The notes under the pieces: model-generated
What the model was told of the DNA's origin: nothing
The model's database searches: none
What the model saw: only the letters and a program-made list of their open reading frames with translations
Assembly (NCBI RefSeq): GCF_010095445.2
Contig: NZ_WFGV02000003.1
Coordinates: 124,001-188,000 of the forward strand
DNA: 64,000 nt
Source of the DNA: Pseudomonas sp. TNT3
Lineage (GTDB): Bacteria; Pseudomonadota; Gammaproteobacteria; Pseudomonadales; Pseudomonadaceae
Direction: 5' to 3'
Translations under genes and position numbers: made by a program
Shown: positions 27,114-38,300 of the stretch, piece by piece
How positions within the stretch are numbered: the first letter of the stretch is position 1
Layout of the letters: every line of letters begins with the position of its first letter

Positions 27114-27794
27114 ATGACAACAACGCTACCTACCGCAGTACGCGACCGTGCGTTGCAAGTTGCCCAACACGAATTGGGACACTACGTCGTGGCCCGCGCG
27201 CTGGGATTTGAAACGGGCGGTGTGACCCTGATGGTGACGAGAGACTTGAGGCATAAAGGTGGCGCTTCCATTGGCTTGGTGCGGCCAATTGCGTCGATGG
27301 ACGCCATGAAGGAACATTTGGGCGCCCGGATGATGGTTCTCCTGGCTGGCGCGATGGCGCAAACACTGCCTTCAAAACCTTCAGCCGCCAAGCGCGTCGA
27401 TAAGCCCAAAGCCACAGCCATCCTTAAAGGTGAGCAGGGTGCTGAGCAGGATTACGCAAAAATCAGGGAGCTTCAGCATCTGCTGCGCAACATCGCCTAC
27501 CCGCAAACCATTCCTGCGTCGGGCGAGCGTATAGAGGCGCAGCTTAAAGCGATGACTGATCGGCTGTGGTTTCGGACTCAGGAAATCATCGAAGATCAGG
27601 CCGATACGATATCGGAACTGGCAGGGACGCTGGTGGACGCGATGACTCTGGTGGAGCAATGGGGGCGAGCGGCGGATACGTATGAGGTTGTGTACACCGG
27701 GCCGATGCTGGAGCGGCTGCGCGCGGTGCAAGCCATCCCTTTGTCAGGTGTTTGGACTGACAGTTGCTGTGATGTTGTTCAGCGCTGCAAATAA
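27114..27794 (+). CDS. Stand-alone FtsH-peptidase-like (M41-type) zinc metalloprotease
   Basis: A 226-residue protein without signal peptide or membrane helix. Residues 17-32 read VAQHELGHYVVARALG, a HExxH zinc site (His19, Glu20, His23) in the form of FtsH's HEAGHA. LLAGAMAQTL near residues 77-86 matches FtsH's LAGR.AE, and EQGAEQDYAKIRELQHLL near 107-124 matches the segment with FtsH's third zinc ligand (GASNDI..A..LAR), giving Asp113. No AAA ATPase module is present. The start is ATG 27114 after GAGGTGAAGGG; a GTG 9 bases earlier is possible. It is flanked by two nearly identical terminator blocks. Target and role unknown; it might act alone or with a separate unfoldase. Confidence 0.8.
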   Translation: MTTTLPTAVRDRALQVAQHELGHYVVARALGFETGGVTLMVTRDLRHKGGASIGLVRPIASMDAMKEHLGARMMVLLAGAMAQTLPSKPSAAKRVDKPKATAILKGEQGAEQDYAKIRELQHLLRNIAYPQTIPASGERIEAQLKAMTDRLWFRTQEIIEDQADTISELAGTLVDAMTLVEQWGRAADTYEVVYTGPMLERLRAVQAIPLSGVWTDSCCDVVQRCK

Positions 27795-27821
27795 CAAACA
27801 CAACCAAACGTCAGACACGAA

Positions 27822-27849
27822 AAAGCCGCGCAATTGCGCGGCTTTTTTG
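27822..27849. terminator. Bidirectional terminator between the M41-like gene and the tRNA
   Basis: AGCCGCGC-AATT-GCGCGGCT (27824-27843) with A-run before and T-run after, so usable from both sides. Near copy of the one at 27021. Confidence 0.92.
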
Positions 27850-27851
27850 TT

Positions 27852-27928
27852 TGGTGGGCCCACACGGACTTGAACCGTGGACCAAAGGATTATGAGTCCT
27901 CTGCTCTAACCAACTGAGCTATAGGCCC
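27852..27928 (-). tRNA. tRNA with CAT anticodon (probably tRNA-Ile2, else elongator tRNA-Met)
   Basis: A 77-base cloverleaf with encoded CCA. The acceptor is GGGCCTA/TGGGCCC, the D arm AGCTCAGTTGGTTAGAGCA, the anticodon loop CTCATAA and the T arm contains GGTTCAAGTCC. The anticodon is CAT. Base pairs C4-G69 and C5-G68 in the acceptor are the TilS identity pairs of tRNA-Ile2 (CAT changed to lysidine, reading AUA), whereas elongator Met tRNAs differ there (E. coli TA). Automatic annotation often calls such genes tRNA-Met. Located 15 bases from the stop of the RmcA-like gene. Confidence 0.9.
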
Positions 27929-27943
27929 TCAGTAGGTCGCGGA

Positions 27944-30900
27944 TTATAACGACGGTTTCTCTGCTGTGCTATCCGAAAAGTCTGAAACTGCTATACGAAG
28001 AAACGTCTCGGCGAATTCGTCCGGTGGAAGTGGCAGGCTGACGATGTAGCCCTGGATCTGTTCGCAACCTTCCGCCGCGAGGAAGTGTTGCTGCGCCTGC
28101 GTCTCGACGCCCTCGGCGATCACGGTGAATTGCATGCTGCTTCCCAAGGCAATGATTGCTCGCACGATCGCCACGTCGTGGGGGTCATCAGGCAGGCCCC
28201 GGACGAAAGACTGATCGATTTTCAGGATGTCCAGAGGTAGGCGTTTGAGATAACTCAGGGACGAATAACCGGTTCCGAAATCATCAATCGCTAGCTGCAC
28301 ACCCAGGTATTTTAGTTGGTGCAGCACGGCCAAGGCTTCTTCGGCCTGGCTCATGATGAAGTTTTCGGTAATTTCCAGTTGCAATAGATCGGGTCTGAGC
28401 CGGTTGTCCTTGAGCAGTTGCTCGATGCGTCCCAGCAGGTTTGGCTGGCGCAGTTGTGCACCCGCGAGGTTGACCGACAGCGGGCCCAAGGGCTGGTAGA
28501 CCTGGTTCCATTCGAACATCTGTCGGCAGGCGGTTTCGAGCACCCAGTCGCCGATTTGCAGGATCATGCCGTTTTCTTCGGCCAGCGGAATGAAGTGTTC
28601 CGGCGGTACATCGCCGAAAGTTGGATGACGCCAGCGAATGAGCGCTTCGGCCCCGACCAGGCGATGGTCGTCGAGGCTGATTTTCGGCTGGTAATGGAGG
28701 TGCAGCTCGTTGCGCTCGATGGCGCGTCGCAGTTCGTGTTCCAGCGCCACGCGTTCGCTGGCTTGAGCGGTGAGGTCGCGTGTGTAACTTTCAACCCTGT
28801 TGCGACCCTTTGCCTTCGAGCGGTACATCGCGGCGTCGGCGTTTTTGACCAGCGTGGCGACGTCGCAGCCGTCCTGTGGATACAGGCTGGTGCCGATACT
28901 GGCGCTGATGAAAAACTCGTGCTCACCGGCCTGGAAAGGGGCGGCGAAGCAATTCAGCAGTTTATTGGCAATGTTATCGGCGTCGCTGGACTGTTGCAGG
29001 CCGGGAAGCAGGATGATGAATTCGTCGCCTCCCAGTCGCGCCACGGTGTCGATGTCGCGCAGCTGCTCTTTCAATCGAACGGCAATGCCTTTGAGCAGCA
29101 AGTCGCCGACCGGATGACCAAGGCTGTCATTGATGTGTTTGAAGCGATCCAGATCGAGGAAAAGCACGGCGCCCTGACCGCCGTTTTCTTGTTGATTGTT
29201 GAGTGCGGTGAGCAGTCGGCTTTCGAACAGTGTGCGGTTGGGCAGCCCGGTCAACGGATCGTGGTGCGCCTGGTAGTCGAGCTTGGCCTGGGCATGCTTG
29301 AGGCTGGAGATGTCCGCAAACACGGCGACAAAGTGAGTAATGAATTTGTCCCGGTTGCGCACTGCGCTGATCGTTAGCCAGCTCGGGTACAGCTCGCCAT
29401 TTTTGCGTCGGTTGGAAATCTCGCCCTGCCAATGCCCTTCGGCGGTGAGTTGATGCCACATTGCGGCATAGAAAGCACTGTCGTGCAGGCCTGAGGCGAG
29501 CAGGCGAGGGGTGTGGCCCAATGCTTCGCTTTCGCTGTAGCCCGTGATTTCGGTAAACGCGCGATTGACCGCGCTGATGTGCTGCTGGGTGTCGGTGATC
29601 AACACACCTTCGGCGGTGCTTTCGAATACGGTGGCGGCCTGTTGCAGCTTTTCCTGCATGAGGTGGCGCTCGGTGATGTCCCGGGCGATGGTAAGCATGC
29701 AGTCTTCATTGCCGATCGGCAGCGGGCGACTGGACACCTCGCAGAGACGGATTTGCCCATCGCTGCGGCGGATGTGGCAACTGAAGTCACGAACGAAGCC
29801 GTCTCGCTTGAGCAAATCGAGCATCTGCTTGCGCTCGTTGAGGTTGACCCAGATCCCGAGCTCCAGAGACGACCTGTCTACCGACATCGCGCTGTTGAAA
29901 CCGGTAATGCGGCTGAAGCCGTCGTTGACTTCCAGAAGCAAGCCGTCGCTTTGACGCGACAGTAGTAGTCCGTCCGGGGACGCATGGAAGGCCTTGGCAA
30001 ATTTCTCTTCGGAGATTTGCAGTTGCTGCTGCGTTTCCTTGAGTTGGCTGATGTCACGCACGACCACGACCAGTGCCGGGGTTGTAACCAGATCGAACGG
30101 CTCGGCCGAGATCAGGCCGGTAAACACCTGGCCATTGTTGCGGCGAAAGGGCATTTCCAGGTTGCGAATGCTACCGGCCTGCAACCGCTGCAGCAGTCCC
30201 GGGCCGACGCCGGGAATGCCCCAGATGTTCAGGTCGGTGGCCGTCTGGCCGATGACTTCTTGGGCGGTGAGGCCGATCTGTTCTTCGAACGCCTCGTTGA
30301 CCTCCATCAGGCAGCCGTCGGAGAGTCGCGCAATCACCAGGATGTCGGGGCATTGCTGGAACACCGAAGCAAATTTCTGCTCCGAGAGGCGCAAGGCTTC
30401 TTCGGTGCGCTTGGCGTCACTGATGTCGATCATCAAGCCGCGCAGGACCGGTTCATGGCCATGTTCGATCAAGCTGACAATATCGCGCACCCACAGGCAC
30501 CTGCCGTCAGCGGTGATTACCCGGTAATCCACCGTGTGATCGCGACCGGCCAATACTTCGTGATCGCAGAAGGTTTGAGTGCGGGTAAGGTCGGCGGGGT
30601 GAATGATGCTGCGCCAGAAGCCCGGAATCAGCCAGTGGGACAGTGGGTAACCGAGCAAGTCTTCGGCATGGGGCGACACGTAGCTGTAGGTGAAGTCGCT
30701 GATGCGCGCTTCCCAGGCAATCGCGGAAAGGCTCTCCACCAGCCCGCGGTAGTGGTACTCGCTGCTACGCAGTTCCTGTTCCAGATCGACGCGCCTGGCG
30801 ATTTCCGAGCTGAGTCGGCGGTTGATACGGATCACCATGGCCAGCACGGTGATCAGCAACAGCAGTCCCGGCAGGCCATACACCAGCAGATCTGACCAGA

Positions 30901-31690
30901 AAGTCCGGTGATCGAGGACGTTGCCTACCCAGTGTTCCTGAATGGCACTGATTTCAGACGGGGACATGTCTGCCAGGACTTTGTCCAGAATGCCGACCAG
31001 TACCTTGTTGTCCTTGGGTACGGCCATTGCCAGTTGGTAGCGGTAGGGGGTCTCGCCACTGACATAGAGGCCTTCAAGCTTGAGCTGACGCAGGCTCCAG
31101 ACGCTGGAGGCGAGATCGCCGACCACCGCGTCTACTTCGTCGGTCGCCAGTGCCTGCAAAGCCGAGCTGACGTTGGGCATCGCCACCAGATTCAGGTCGG
31201 GATGATGATTGCGCAGCAGTTCGTGAGAGGCATAGTTCTCGACGACTGCAATTTTCAGTCCGTACAGGTCCTCGATTTTGCGTGGTTGGGCGCCGCCGAC
31301 GTGGGCAAGGATGACGATCGGGAAGTCCAGGTAAGGGCGAGTGAACGACAGATAGGTCTGGCGTTCCGGAGTCGACATGATGCCTGGCAACAGATCGATT
31401 TTGCCTTGTTTGACCTGCTCCAGAACGACTGTCCAGTTAACGGGCTCGATGGGGGTGAGCTTGATGGACAGGCGTTGGCGGATCATGTCGATATAGTCCG
31501 CTGCAAGGCCTTGGTAACGGCCCTGGTCGTCGCGGTACTCAAAGGGTGGCCACGACGCATCTACACCCAGACGCAGGTCTGGGTGGGCCGTCAGCCAGCT
31601 ACGTTCTTCGTCGGTCAGAGTCAGCGCGCCAGCCGTTGCGGTCCAGGTCATCAGCGACAGCAAAAAAAGCACGGTCGGCAGTCTGGGCAT
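27944..31690 (-). CDS. rmcA: RmcA-like periplasmic-binding/PAS/GGDEF/EAL c-di-GMP enzyme
   Basis: A 1248-residue inner-membrane protein. It has a signal peptide, a periplasmic SBP_bac_3 (amino-acid-binding) domain about 25-260, a membrane helix about 267-288, four PAS regions about 310-810, GGDEF with the motif at 887-891 (RLGGDEFIILL), and EAL with EAL at 1015-1017 (GAEALIRWRHP) and DDFGTGYSSLSYLKRLP later. Both catalytic motifs are intact. The P. aeruginosa counterpart at this place (PA0575, RmcA) degrades c-di-GMP in response to redox state and arginine; the same role is inferred. The start ATG 31690 gives a proper signal peptide; the frame stays open upstream over the rpoD terminator, which is not used. 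Confidence 0.9.
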   Translation of the reverse strand: MPRLPTVLFLLSLMTWTATAGALTLTDEERSWLTAHPDLRLGVDASWPPFEYRDDQGRYQGLAADYIDMIRQRLSIKLTPIEPVNWTVVLEQVKQGKIDLLPGIMSTPERQTYLSFTRPYLDFPIVILAHVGGAQPRKIEDLYGLKIAVVENYASHELLRNHHPDLNLVAMPNVSSALQALATDEVDAVVGDLASSVWSLRQLKLEGLYVSGETPYRYQLAMAVPKDNKVLVGILDKVLADMSPSEISAIQEHWVGNVLDHRTFWSDLLVYGLPGLLLLITVLAMVIRINRRLSSEIARRVDLEQELRSSEYHYRGLVESLSAIAWEARISDFTYSYVSPHAEDLLGYPLSHWLIPGFWRSIIHPADLTRTQTFCDHEVLAGRDHTVDYRVITADGRCLWVRDIVSLIEHGHEPVLRGLMIDISDAKRTEEALRLSEQKFASVFQQCPDILVIARLSDGCLMEVNEAFEEQIGLTAQEVIGQTATDLNIWGIPGVGPGLLQRLQAGSIRNLEMPFRRNNGQVFTGLISAEPFDLVTTPALVVVVRDISQLKETQQQLQISEEKFAKAFHASPDGLLLSRQSDGLLLEVNDGFSRITGFNSAMSVDRSSLELGIWVNLNERKQMLDLLKRDGFVRDFSCHIRRSDGQIRLCEVSSRPLPIGNEDCMLTIARDITERHLMQEKLQQAATVFESTAEGVLITDTQQHISAVNRAFTEITGYSESEALGHTPRLLASGLHDSAFYAAMWHQLTAEGHWQGEISNRRKNGELYPSWLTISAVRNRDKFITHFVAVFADISSLKHAQAKLDYQAHHDPLTGLPNRTLFESRLLTALNNQQENGGQGAVLFLDLDRFKHINDSLGHPVGDLLLKGIAVRLKEQLRDIDTVARLGGDEFIILLPGLQQSSDADNIANKLLNCFAAPFQAGEHEFFISASIGTSLYPQDGCDVATLVKNADAAMYRSKAKGRNRVESYTRDLTAQASERVALEHELRRAIERNELHLHYQPKISLDDHRLVGAEALIRWRHPTFGDVPPEHFIPLAEENGMILQIGDWVLETACRQMFEWNQVYQPLGPLSVNLAGAQLRQPNLLGRIEQLLKDNRLRPDLLQLEITENFIMSQAEEALAVLHQLKYLGVQLAIDDFGTGYSSLSYLKRLPLDILKIDQSFVRGLPDDPHDVAIVRAIIALGSSMQFTVIAEGVETQAQQHFLAAEGCEQIQGYIVSLPLPPDEFAETFLRIAVSDFSDSTAEKPSL

Positions 31691-31780
31691 AACGGTCTCG
31701 TTATGGCTCGGGGGAATGTTTCGAGTGTAGACGGGCAATTCGGCGGGAGGGAGGCGCGGGGGATTTAATCTGCATAAAGC

Positions 31781-31808
31781 AAAACCCCCGGCCTGGGCCG
31801 GGGGTTTT
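31781..31808. terminator. Terminator downstream of rpoD
   Basis: AAAACCCCCGGCC-TG-GGCCGGGGGTTTT, a perfect dyad with T-run on both strands, directly after the rpoD stop (31813) and upstream of the RmcA-like gene. Confidence 0.93.
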
Positions 31809-31812
31809 GTTG

Positions 31813-33663
<1,851 letters not shown>

Positions 33664-33730
33664 AACACCCTATCCACTGAAGGTCTTGGCGGGCAAAAAA
33701 CAAGCCGAGGATTATACCTGAGCTATGACC

Positions 33731-35710
33731 TCACGCGCCAGTTGAGGTCGGGTTTGATACAGCCATATTGCGTTTTAATAGGTCGCGCATCTGATTTGCG
33801 ATCTGATTTGCTTCCTCTGCACTCAATCCTGGCTGCCTGGCTTTTCTGATGAGTGCTTCCAGGCTATCCGTGTGTTGAGCTGCCGATAACCTAGTAATGG
33901 TGTCTAAAAACTGTTGTTCAAGGTTGTCGCCATCAATCAGCCATTCCTTTTCCGCTAATGCCTTGAGCAATCGCCCCTGTTCGGTCCCGTGCCAGCGGGC
34001 CATCAACTGAATTGAGTTTAGCTTAGGATTTTTTTGCACGGCCCCGATAAGGGCGACCAGCAACTGTGCGTATGTGTTGCTTTCATTGGCGAAGTGGTCG
34101 GCGGTTTCTACCCTGCCAGCCAGATCGGGATGATGAATAAGGGTGCGCAGCGCGATCAGCGTCGGGGCTTCCACCGCAATCGGCGTGCGTGGCGCGCGGG
34201 GCTGATCACGATCACCGCCGCGTTTGCCATTCTTGTCCCAAGGCTTCTTGTCCCACTTTTTGCCGCCAGCGCCGGGTTTTTTCGGCGTCCATTCCTGCTG
34301 CGGCGCGTACATGTCTTGCGCTTGCGGCTGATGGTAGTCGCTGTAGTCAGGCATGACATCGTAGTCGATGCCCGGATCGTAGGCCGGCGGCGCATCTTGC
34401 GGTGCGCTTTGCACCAGCTGGCTGACCGCTTCGCCACTGAGACCGGTAATTTCGGTCAGGCGCTGACGCATCAGGATGCGCAGGTTTGCACCCGGCACCT
34501 TGTCGATCAGCGGTGCAGCGAGGGTGGCCATGTGGGCCTTGCCTTCAAGCGAGCGTGGGTCCGACTCTTCGGTCAACTGCTGAAAAAAGTAATCGGCCAG
34601 CGGTTGAGCGTGCTGATTGATGCGAGCCCGGAACGCGTCAGTGCCTTCGGAGCGAACCAGGGTGTCCGGGTCTTCGCCCTCGGGCAGGAAAAGAAAGCGA
34701 GCGCGACGTCCGTCCTGCAGGCACGGCAGCGTCGCTTCCAGTGCACGCCAGGCAGCATTGCGGCCAGCCTGGTCGCCATCGAAGCAAAACAGCACGTTGG
34801 GCACGACGCGAAACAGTCGCTTCAAGTGCTCTTCGCTGGTGGCGGTGCCCAGGGTGGCGACGGCGTTGCGCAGGCCTTGTTGGGCGAGGGCAATAACGTC
34901 CATGTAGCCTTCGACAACAATGATTTCGTCCAGGTTGCGGTTGTTCTTGCGCGCTTCATAAAGGCCGTAGAGCTCCTGGCCTTTATGGAAGACCGGGGTC
35001 TCTGGAGAGTTCAGGTACTTCGGTTTGTCGTCGCCCAATACCCGGCCGCCGAACGCGATGATGCGCCCCCGGCTATCGCGAATCGGGAACATGACACGAT
35101 CGCGAAATCGGTCATAGCGTTTGCCGGCTTCGGCGTTCTCGATCAATAGGCCGGCGTCGACCATGGCTTTCTGTTGCAGGGTATCGCTGCTCAAGTGTTT
35201 GAACAGATTGTCCCAGCCGGGTGGCGCGAAGCCGAGACCGAAGTCCCGTGCGATCTCGCCCGTCAATCCACGTCCCTTCAAGTAATCCACAGCGGCTTTG
35301 CGCGATGGATGGCTTTTAAGTGCCTGACGATAAAAGTCGGCAGCGGCGGTGAGCAGTGGGTACAGGGGAGAGTCGGTTGGCTGTCGCGGTTTATGCGGTC
35401 GGCCACTTTCTTCCCGGGGGATTTCCATGCCCGCGGCTTTGGCCAGTTCTTCGACAGCCTGGATGAAGTCCAGGTTGTCGTGGTCCATCATGAAGCCGAG
35501 TGCATTGCCGCCAGCGCCGCAGCCGAAGCAATAATAGAACTGCTTGTCGGGACTGACGCTGAAGGAGGGGGTTTTCTCTTTGTGAAACGGGCAGCAGGCG
35601 GTGTAGTTCTTGCCGGCTTTTTTCATTTGCAGGCGCGAGCTGACTACATCGACGATGTCGGTGCGGTTCAGAAGGTCGTCAATGAAGCTCTGGGGAATTA
35701 GCCCGGCCAT
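33731..35710 (-). CDS. dnaG: DNA primase DnaG
   Basis: A 659-residue primase that makes RNA primers for replication. The CHC2 zinc finger is at Cys40, His43, Cys61 and Cys64 (CCPFHKEKTPSF, YYCFGCG). The TOPRIM core is seen as EIIVVEGYMDVIALAQQGL and FCFDGDQAGRNAAWRALE. The C-terminal helicase-binding domain follows a proline/glycine/lysine-rich linker (about residues 455-505, PKKPGAGGKKWDKKPWDKNG). The linker is of low complexity, as in other pseudomonads. Confidence 0.98.
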   Translation of the reverse strand: MAGLIPQSFIDDLLNRTDIVDVVSSRLQMKKAGKNYTACCPFHKEKTPSFSVSPDKQFYYCFGCGAGGNALGFMMDHDNLDFIQAVEELAKAAGMEIPREESGRPHKPRQPTDSPLYPLLTAAADFYRQALKSHPSRKAAVDYLKGRGLTGEIARDFGLGFAPPGWDNLFKHLSSDTLQQKAMVDAGLLIENAEAGKRYDRFRDRVMFPIRDSRGRIIAFGGRVLGDDKPKYLNSPETPVFHKGQELYGLYEARKNNRNLDEIIVVEGYMDVIALAQQGLRNAVATLGTATSEEHLKRLFRVVPNVLFCFDGDQAGRNAAWRALEATLPCLQDGRRARFLFLPEGEDPDTLVRSEGTDAFRARINQHAQPLADYFFQQLTEESDPRSLEGKAHMATLAAPLIDKVPGANLRILMRQRLTEITGLSGEAVSQLVQSAPQDAPPAYDPGIDYDVMPDYSDYHQPQAQDMYAPQQEWTPKKPGAGGKKWDKKPWDKNGKRGGDRDQPRAPRTPIAVEAPTLIALRTLIHHPDLAGRVETADHFANESNTYAQLLVALIGAVQKNPKLNSIQLMARWHGTEQGRLLKALAEKEWLIDGDNLEQQFLDTITRLSAAQHTDSLEALIRKARQPGLSAEEANQIANQMRDLLKRNMAVSNPTSTGA

Positions 35711-36192
35711 GGCGTTCTCGTCATCTGCGATGAAGTGGATCCAAAACTTACGACGAACGAGCGTGGTTCGTTGCTTGGGACGCGCAAGGTTGGCGGCTCA
35801 AACGGTGTCGTTTGCGTAATCGCTGTCGGGAAGTGTATCTGCCGAAAATCCACTGACGTTAGTACCAATCAGTATTCGACTTTTTGAAAGTATTGCGCTG
35901 AACTCCGCAACGGCCAGTCAATGGCCTCGGATAGCTCATAAGCGGGCACGCAAGAAGGTGCCTTGGGCTGATCGTCGTGAGAGGAATCAGTGGGTGTGCT
36001 CGTCAGTAGCCTTGGAAGGCTCGTCAGAAAAGACGTGCACCGCTGGCAAAAGAGCCAGGTCTGACGCTGTGAAGCAGATTTGTCTAGGTCGCGTCTGCGA
36101 CTTTGACGGTGAAGCATCAAGCGTTTTCCGCAAATGCCATAAGCCCGGCTGAGGGCCGGGCTTGGCAGAAGCTTGCTACGAACGTCTGTGTA
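35711..36192. other. Gene-free stretch between rpsU and dnaG
   Basis: 480 bases. Directly after rpsU (- strand) is a hairpin AAGCCCGGC-N5-GCCGGGCTT (36141-36163) without a good T-run, fit for partial termination. I see no convincing gene; the 83-codon frame at 35869-36120 has no ribosome site and no family-like composition. In P. aeruginosa I recall a yqeY-type gene here; no YqeY-like sequence is visible in any frame. The region probably carries promoters for dnaG and rpoD. Confidence 0.6.
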
Positions 36193-36408
36193 TTAGTACA
36201 GACGAACGGCGCGGCGCTGTTCGCGCTGAACTTTCTTCGCGTGACGCTTAACAGCGGCTGCTGCTTTGCGCTTACGCTCAGAAGTTGGCTTCTCATAAAA
36301 TTCGCGGCTACGAACTTCAGCCAGTACACCGGCTTTTTCGCAGGAGCGCTTGAAACGACGCAGAGCTACGTCGAAGGGTTCGTTCTCTTTTACTTTGACG
36401 GCTGGCAT
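36193..36408 (-). CDS. rpsU: 30S ribosomal protein bS21
   Basis: A 71-residue basic protein, [20 protein letters not shown] then [20 protein letters not shown] and a Lys/Arg-rich tail ending RRAVRLY, standard bS21. It binds near the 3' end of 16S rRNA and helps initiation. It begins the classic macromolecular synthesis unit rpsU-dnaG-rpoD, and is divergent from tsaD over 199 bases that contain both promoters. Confidence 0.98.
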
Positions 36409-36607
36409 CCAGAGCTACCTTCATTCATTACCGGGGTCAACATCCTCGCGGCAAAAGAGCACTTGAAGACGTCGGTTTTTAAGGGTTGCGGATGTTAACC
36501 CCTCATCGCTCGGAATGCAAAGCCTCTGATCGAAAACCGCTGGTCGGGGCATCGCATGGGGACTATTATGCGCGCCTTCGAATTCAGCCTAAACAAGGCG
36601 CAAACCC

Positions 36608-37633
36608 ATGCTAGTACTGGGATTAGAGACCTCTTGCGACGAAACTGGTGTCGCACTTTACGACAGTGAGCGCGGTTTGTTGGCCGACGCGCTGTTTAGC
36701 CAGATTGACCTGCATCGTGCCTATGGCGGTGTGGTGCCGGAGCTGGCCTCGCGTGATCACGTCAAGCGCATGCTGCCCTTGATTCGCCAGGTGTTGGCAG
36801 AGGCGGGCTGTGTGCCTACCGAGATCGACGCCATCGCTTATACCGCGGGTCCTGGCCTGGTGGGTGCCTTGCTCGTGGGGGCTTCGTGCGCCCAGGCGTT
36901 GGCCTTTGCCTGGGGCATTCCAGCGTTGGGCGTGCACCACATGGAAGGTCACTTGCTGGCGCCCATGCTGGAGGCGCAGCCCCCCCAATTCCCGTTCGTC
37001 GCTTTGTTGGTATCGGGCGGTCATACGCAGTTGGTTCAGGTCGACGGAATCGGTCAATACACCCTGTTGGGCGAGACACTCGACGACGCCGCCGGTGAAG
37101 CCTTCGACAAGACCGCGAAGATGATGGGCCTCAATTATCCGGGTGGACCGGAAATTGCGCGCCTGGCGGAGCAGGGAGTAGCAGGACGTTTCACTTTCCC
37201 GCGTCCGATGTGCGACCGACCGGGTCTGGCTTTCAGTTTCAGTGGTCTGAAAACCTTCGCCCTGAACACCTGGCAGCAGTGTGTCAGTGCCGGGGACGAC
37301 AGTGATCAAGCCCGTTGCGACATCTCGCTGGCGTTCCAGCAGGCCGTGGTGGAGACTTTGACCATCAAGTGCAAGCGTGCCCTGAAGCAGGCGGGTATGA
37401 AGCGTCTGGTGATTGCTGGAGGCGTCAGCGCCAACAAGGCCCTGCGCACTTCGCTGGAAAAGATGCTCGGCGACTTGAAAGGCGATGTGTTTTACGCGCG
37501 TCCGGAGTTTTGTACCGACAACGGGGCGATGATCGCGTTTGCCGGTTGCCAGCGACTGCAAGCCGGCCAGCACGAAAGCCTGGCGATCAGCGTGCAGGCG
37601 CGGTGGCCGATGGAGCAGTTGTCGCCACTCTGA
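36608..37633 (+). CDS. tsaD: tRNA N6-threonylcarbamoyladenosine synthase subunit TsaD
   Basis: A 341-residue ASKHA-fold protein (formerly Gcp/YgjD). With TsaB and TsaE it transfers threonylcarbamoyl to A37 of ANN-reading tRNAs. The metal-binding HHMEGH is at residues 110-115 (His111, His115); [20 protein letters not shown] is the phosphate-binding start and VSGGHTQLV and [11 protein letters not shown] are later nucleotide-site motifs. It is divergent from rpsU and convergent with plsY, with only 23 bases between the stops. Confidence 0.98.
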   Translation: MLVLGLETSCDETGVALYDSERGLLADALFSQIDLHRAYGGVVPELASRDHVKRMLPLIRQVLAEAGCVPTEIDAIAYTAGPGLVGALLVGASCAQALAFAWGIPALGVHHMEGHLLAPMLEAQPPQFPFVALLVSGGHTQLVQVDGIGQYTLLGETLDDAAGEAFDKTAKMMGLNYPGGPEIARLAEQGVAGRFTFPRPMCDRPGLAFSFSGLKTFALNTWQQCVSAGDDSDQARCDISLAFQQAVVETLTIKCKRALKQAGMKRLVIAGGVSANKALRTSLEKMLGDLKGDVFYARPEFCTDNGAMIAFAGCQRLQAGQHESLAISVQARWPMEQLSPL

Positions 37634-37656
37634 TGAGCGGTACTCATGCGCGGCAT

Positions 37657-38226
37657 TTAAAAATGCCGTTCGCGCCCGGCAAACAGGTCGCGTAGATTGC
37701 CGCGGTGACGCCAGACAATCAGCCCGGTGAGCACGCTCATGGGCAGCAATGCCGCCGGCTCTTGCCAGGCGAGCAGGGGCAGGGTCAGCGGTGTGGCGAT
37801 CAGTGCCGCCAGTGAGCTGGTACGGGTGAGGTAGAACGTCAGGAGCCACGCACAAACCGCCAGCAACGCGGCCGGCGGGTAGAGGCCCAACAGCATGCCG
37901 GCAGCGGTGGCGACGCCTTTGCCGCCACGAAAGCGGAAATACAGCGGGAATAGATGACCGATGACGGCGCAGATGCCGATCCAGGCCTGTTCTTGCAGTG
38001 AAAGGCCTGCAAGACTTGCGATCAGTACTGGCAGCAATCCTTTGCAGAGGTCGCCCAGCAAGGTCAGCACGGCGAGTTTTTTGCCCGCCAGGCGCAACAT
38101 ATTGGTGGCGCCGGCATTGCCTGAGCCACTCATTCGCGGATCGGGGTTACCGGTCAGGCGGCTGAGCAAAATGGCGAAGGACAGCGAGCCGAGCAGGTAG
38201 GCGAGAATCGCCAGTAACCAAAACAT
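37657..38226 (-). CDS. plsY: Glycerol-3-phosphate acyltransferase PlsY
   Basis: A 189-residue membrane protein with about five hydrophobic helices. It transfers an acyl group from acyl phosphate to glycerol-3-phosphate to start phospholipid synthesis. Conserved loops are [11 protein letters not shown] (near residues 34-44) and [14 protein letters not shown] (about 97-110), the substrate-binding sites of the family. A short dyad CGGCATTTAAAAATGCCG at 37651-37668 covers its stop codon and may end transcription with tsaD. Confidence 0.97.
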   Translation of the reverse strand: MFWLLAILAYLLGSLSFAILLSRLTGNPDPRMSGSGNAGATNMLRLAGKKLAVLTLLGDLCKGLLPVLIASLAGLSLQEQAWIGICAVIGHLFPLYFRFRGGKGVATAAGMLLGLYPPAALLAVCAWLLTFYLTRTSSLAALIATPLTLPLLAWQEPAALLPMSVLTGLIVWRHRGNLRDLFAGRERHF

Positions 38227-38300
38227 GCTAACTATTCCGGGCGAGGACGCCCTGATTCTAACGGCGCATTGCGCCCTTGTCGTGCAGCGGAGAGAAGTGC

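Noticed and set aside
27012..27848. Attachment sites of a genomic island at the tRNA gene
   Set aside because: The repeats are outside the tRNA sequence and consist mainly of a terminator; there is no integrase, and only one gene lies between. Kept only as a finding on repeat structure.
35869..36120. 83-codon frame between dnaG and rpsU
   Set aside because: No ribosome site, Ser/Arg-rich random-looking composition, no recognisable domain.
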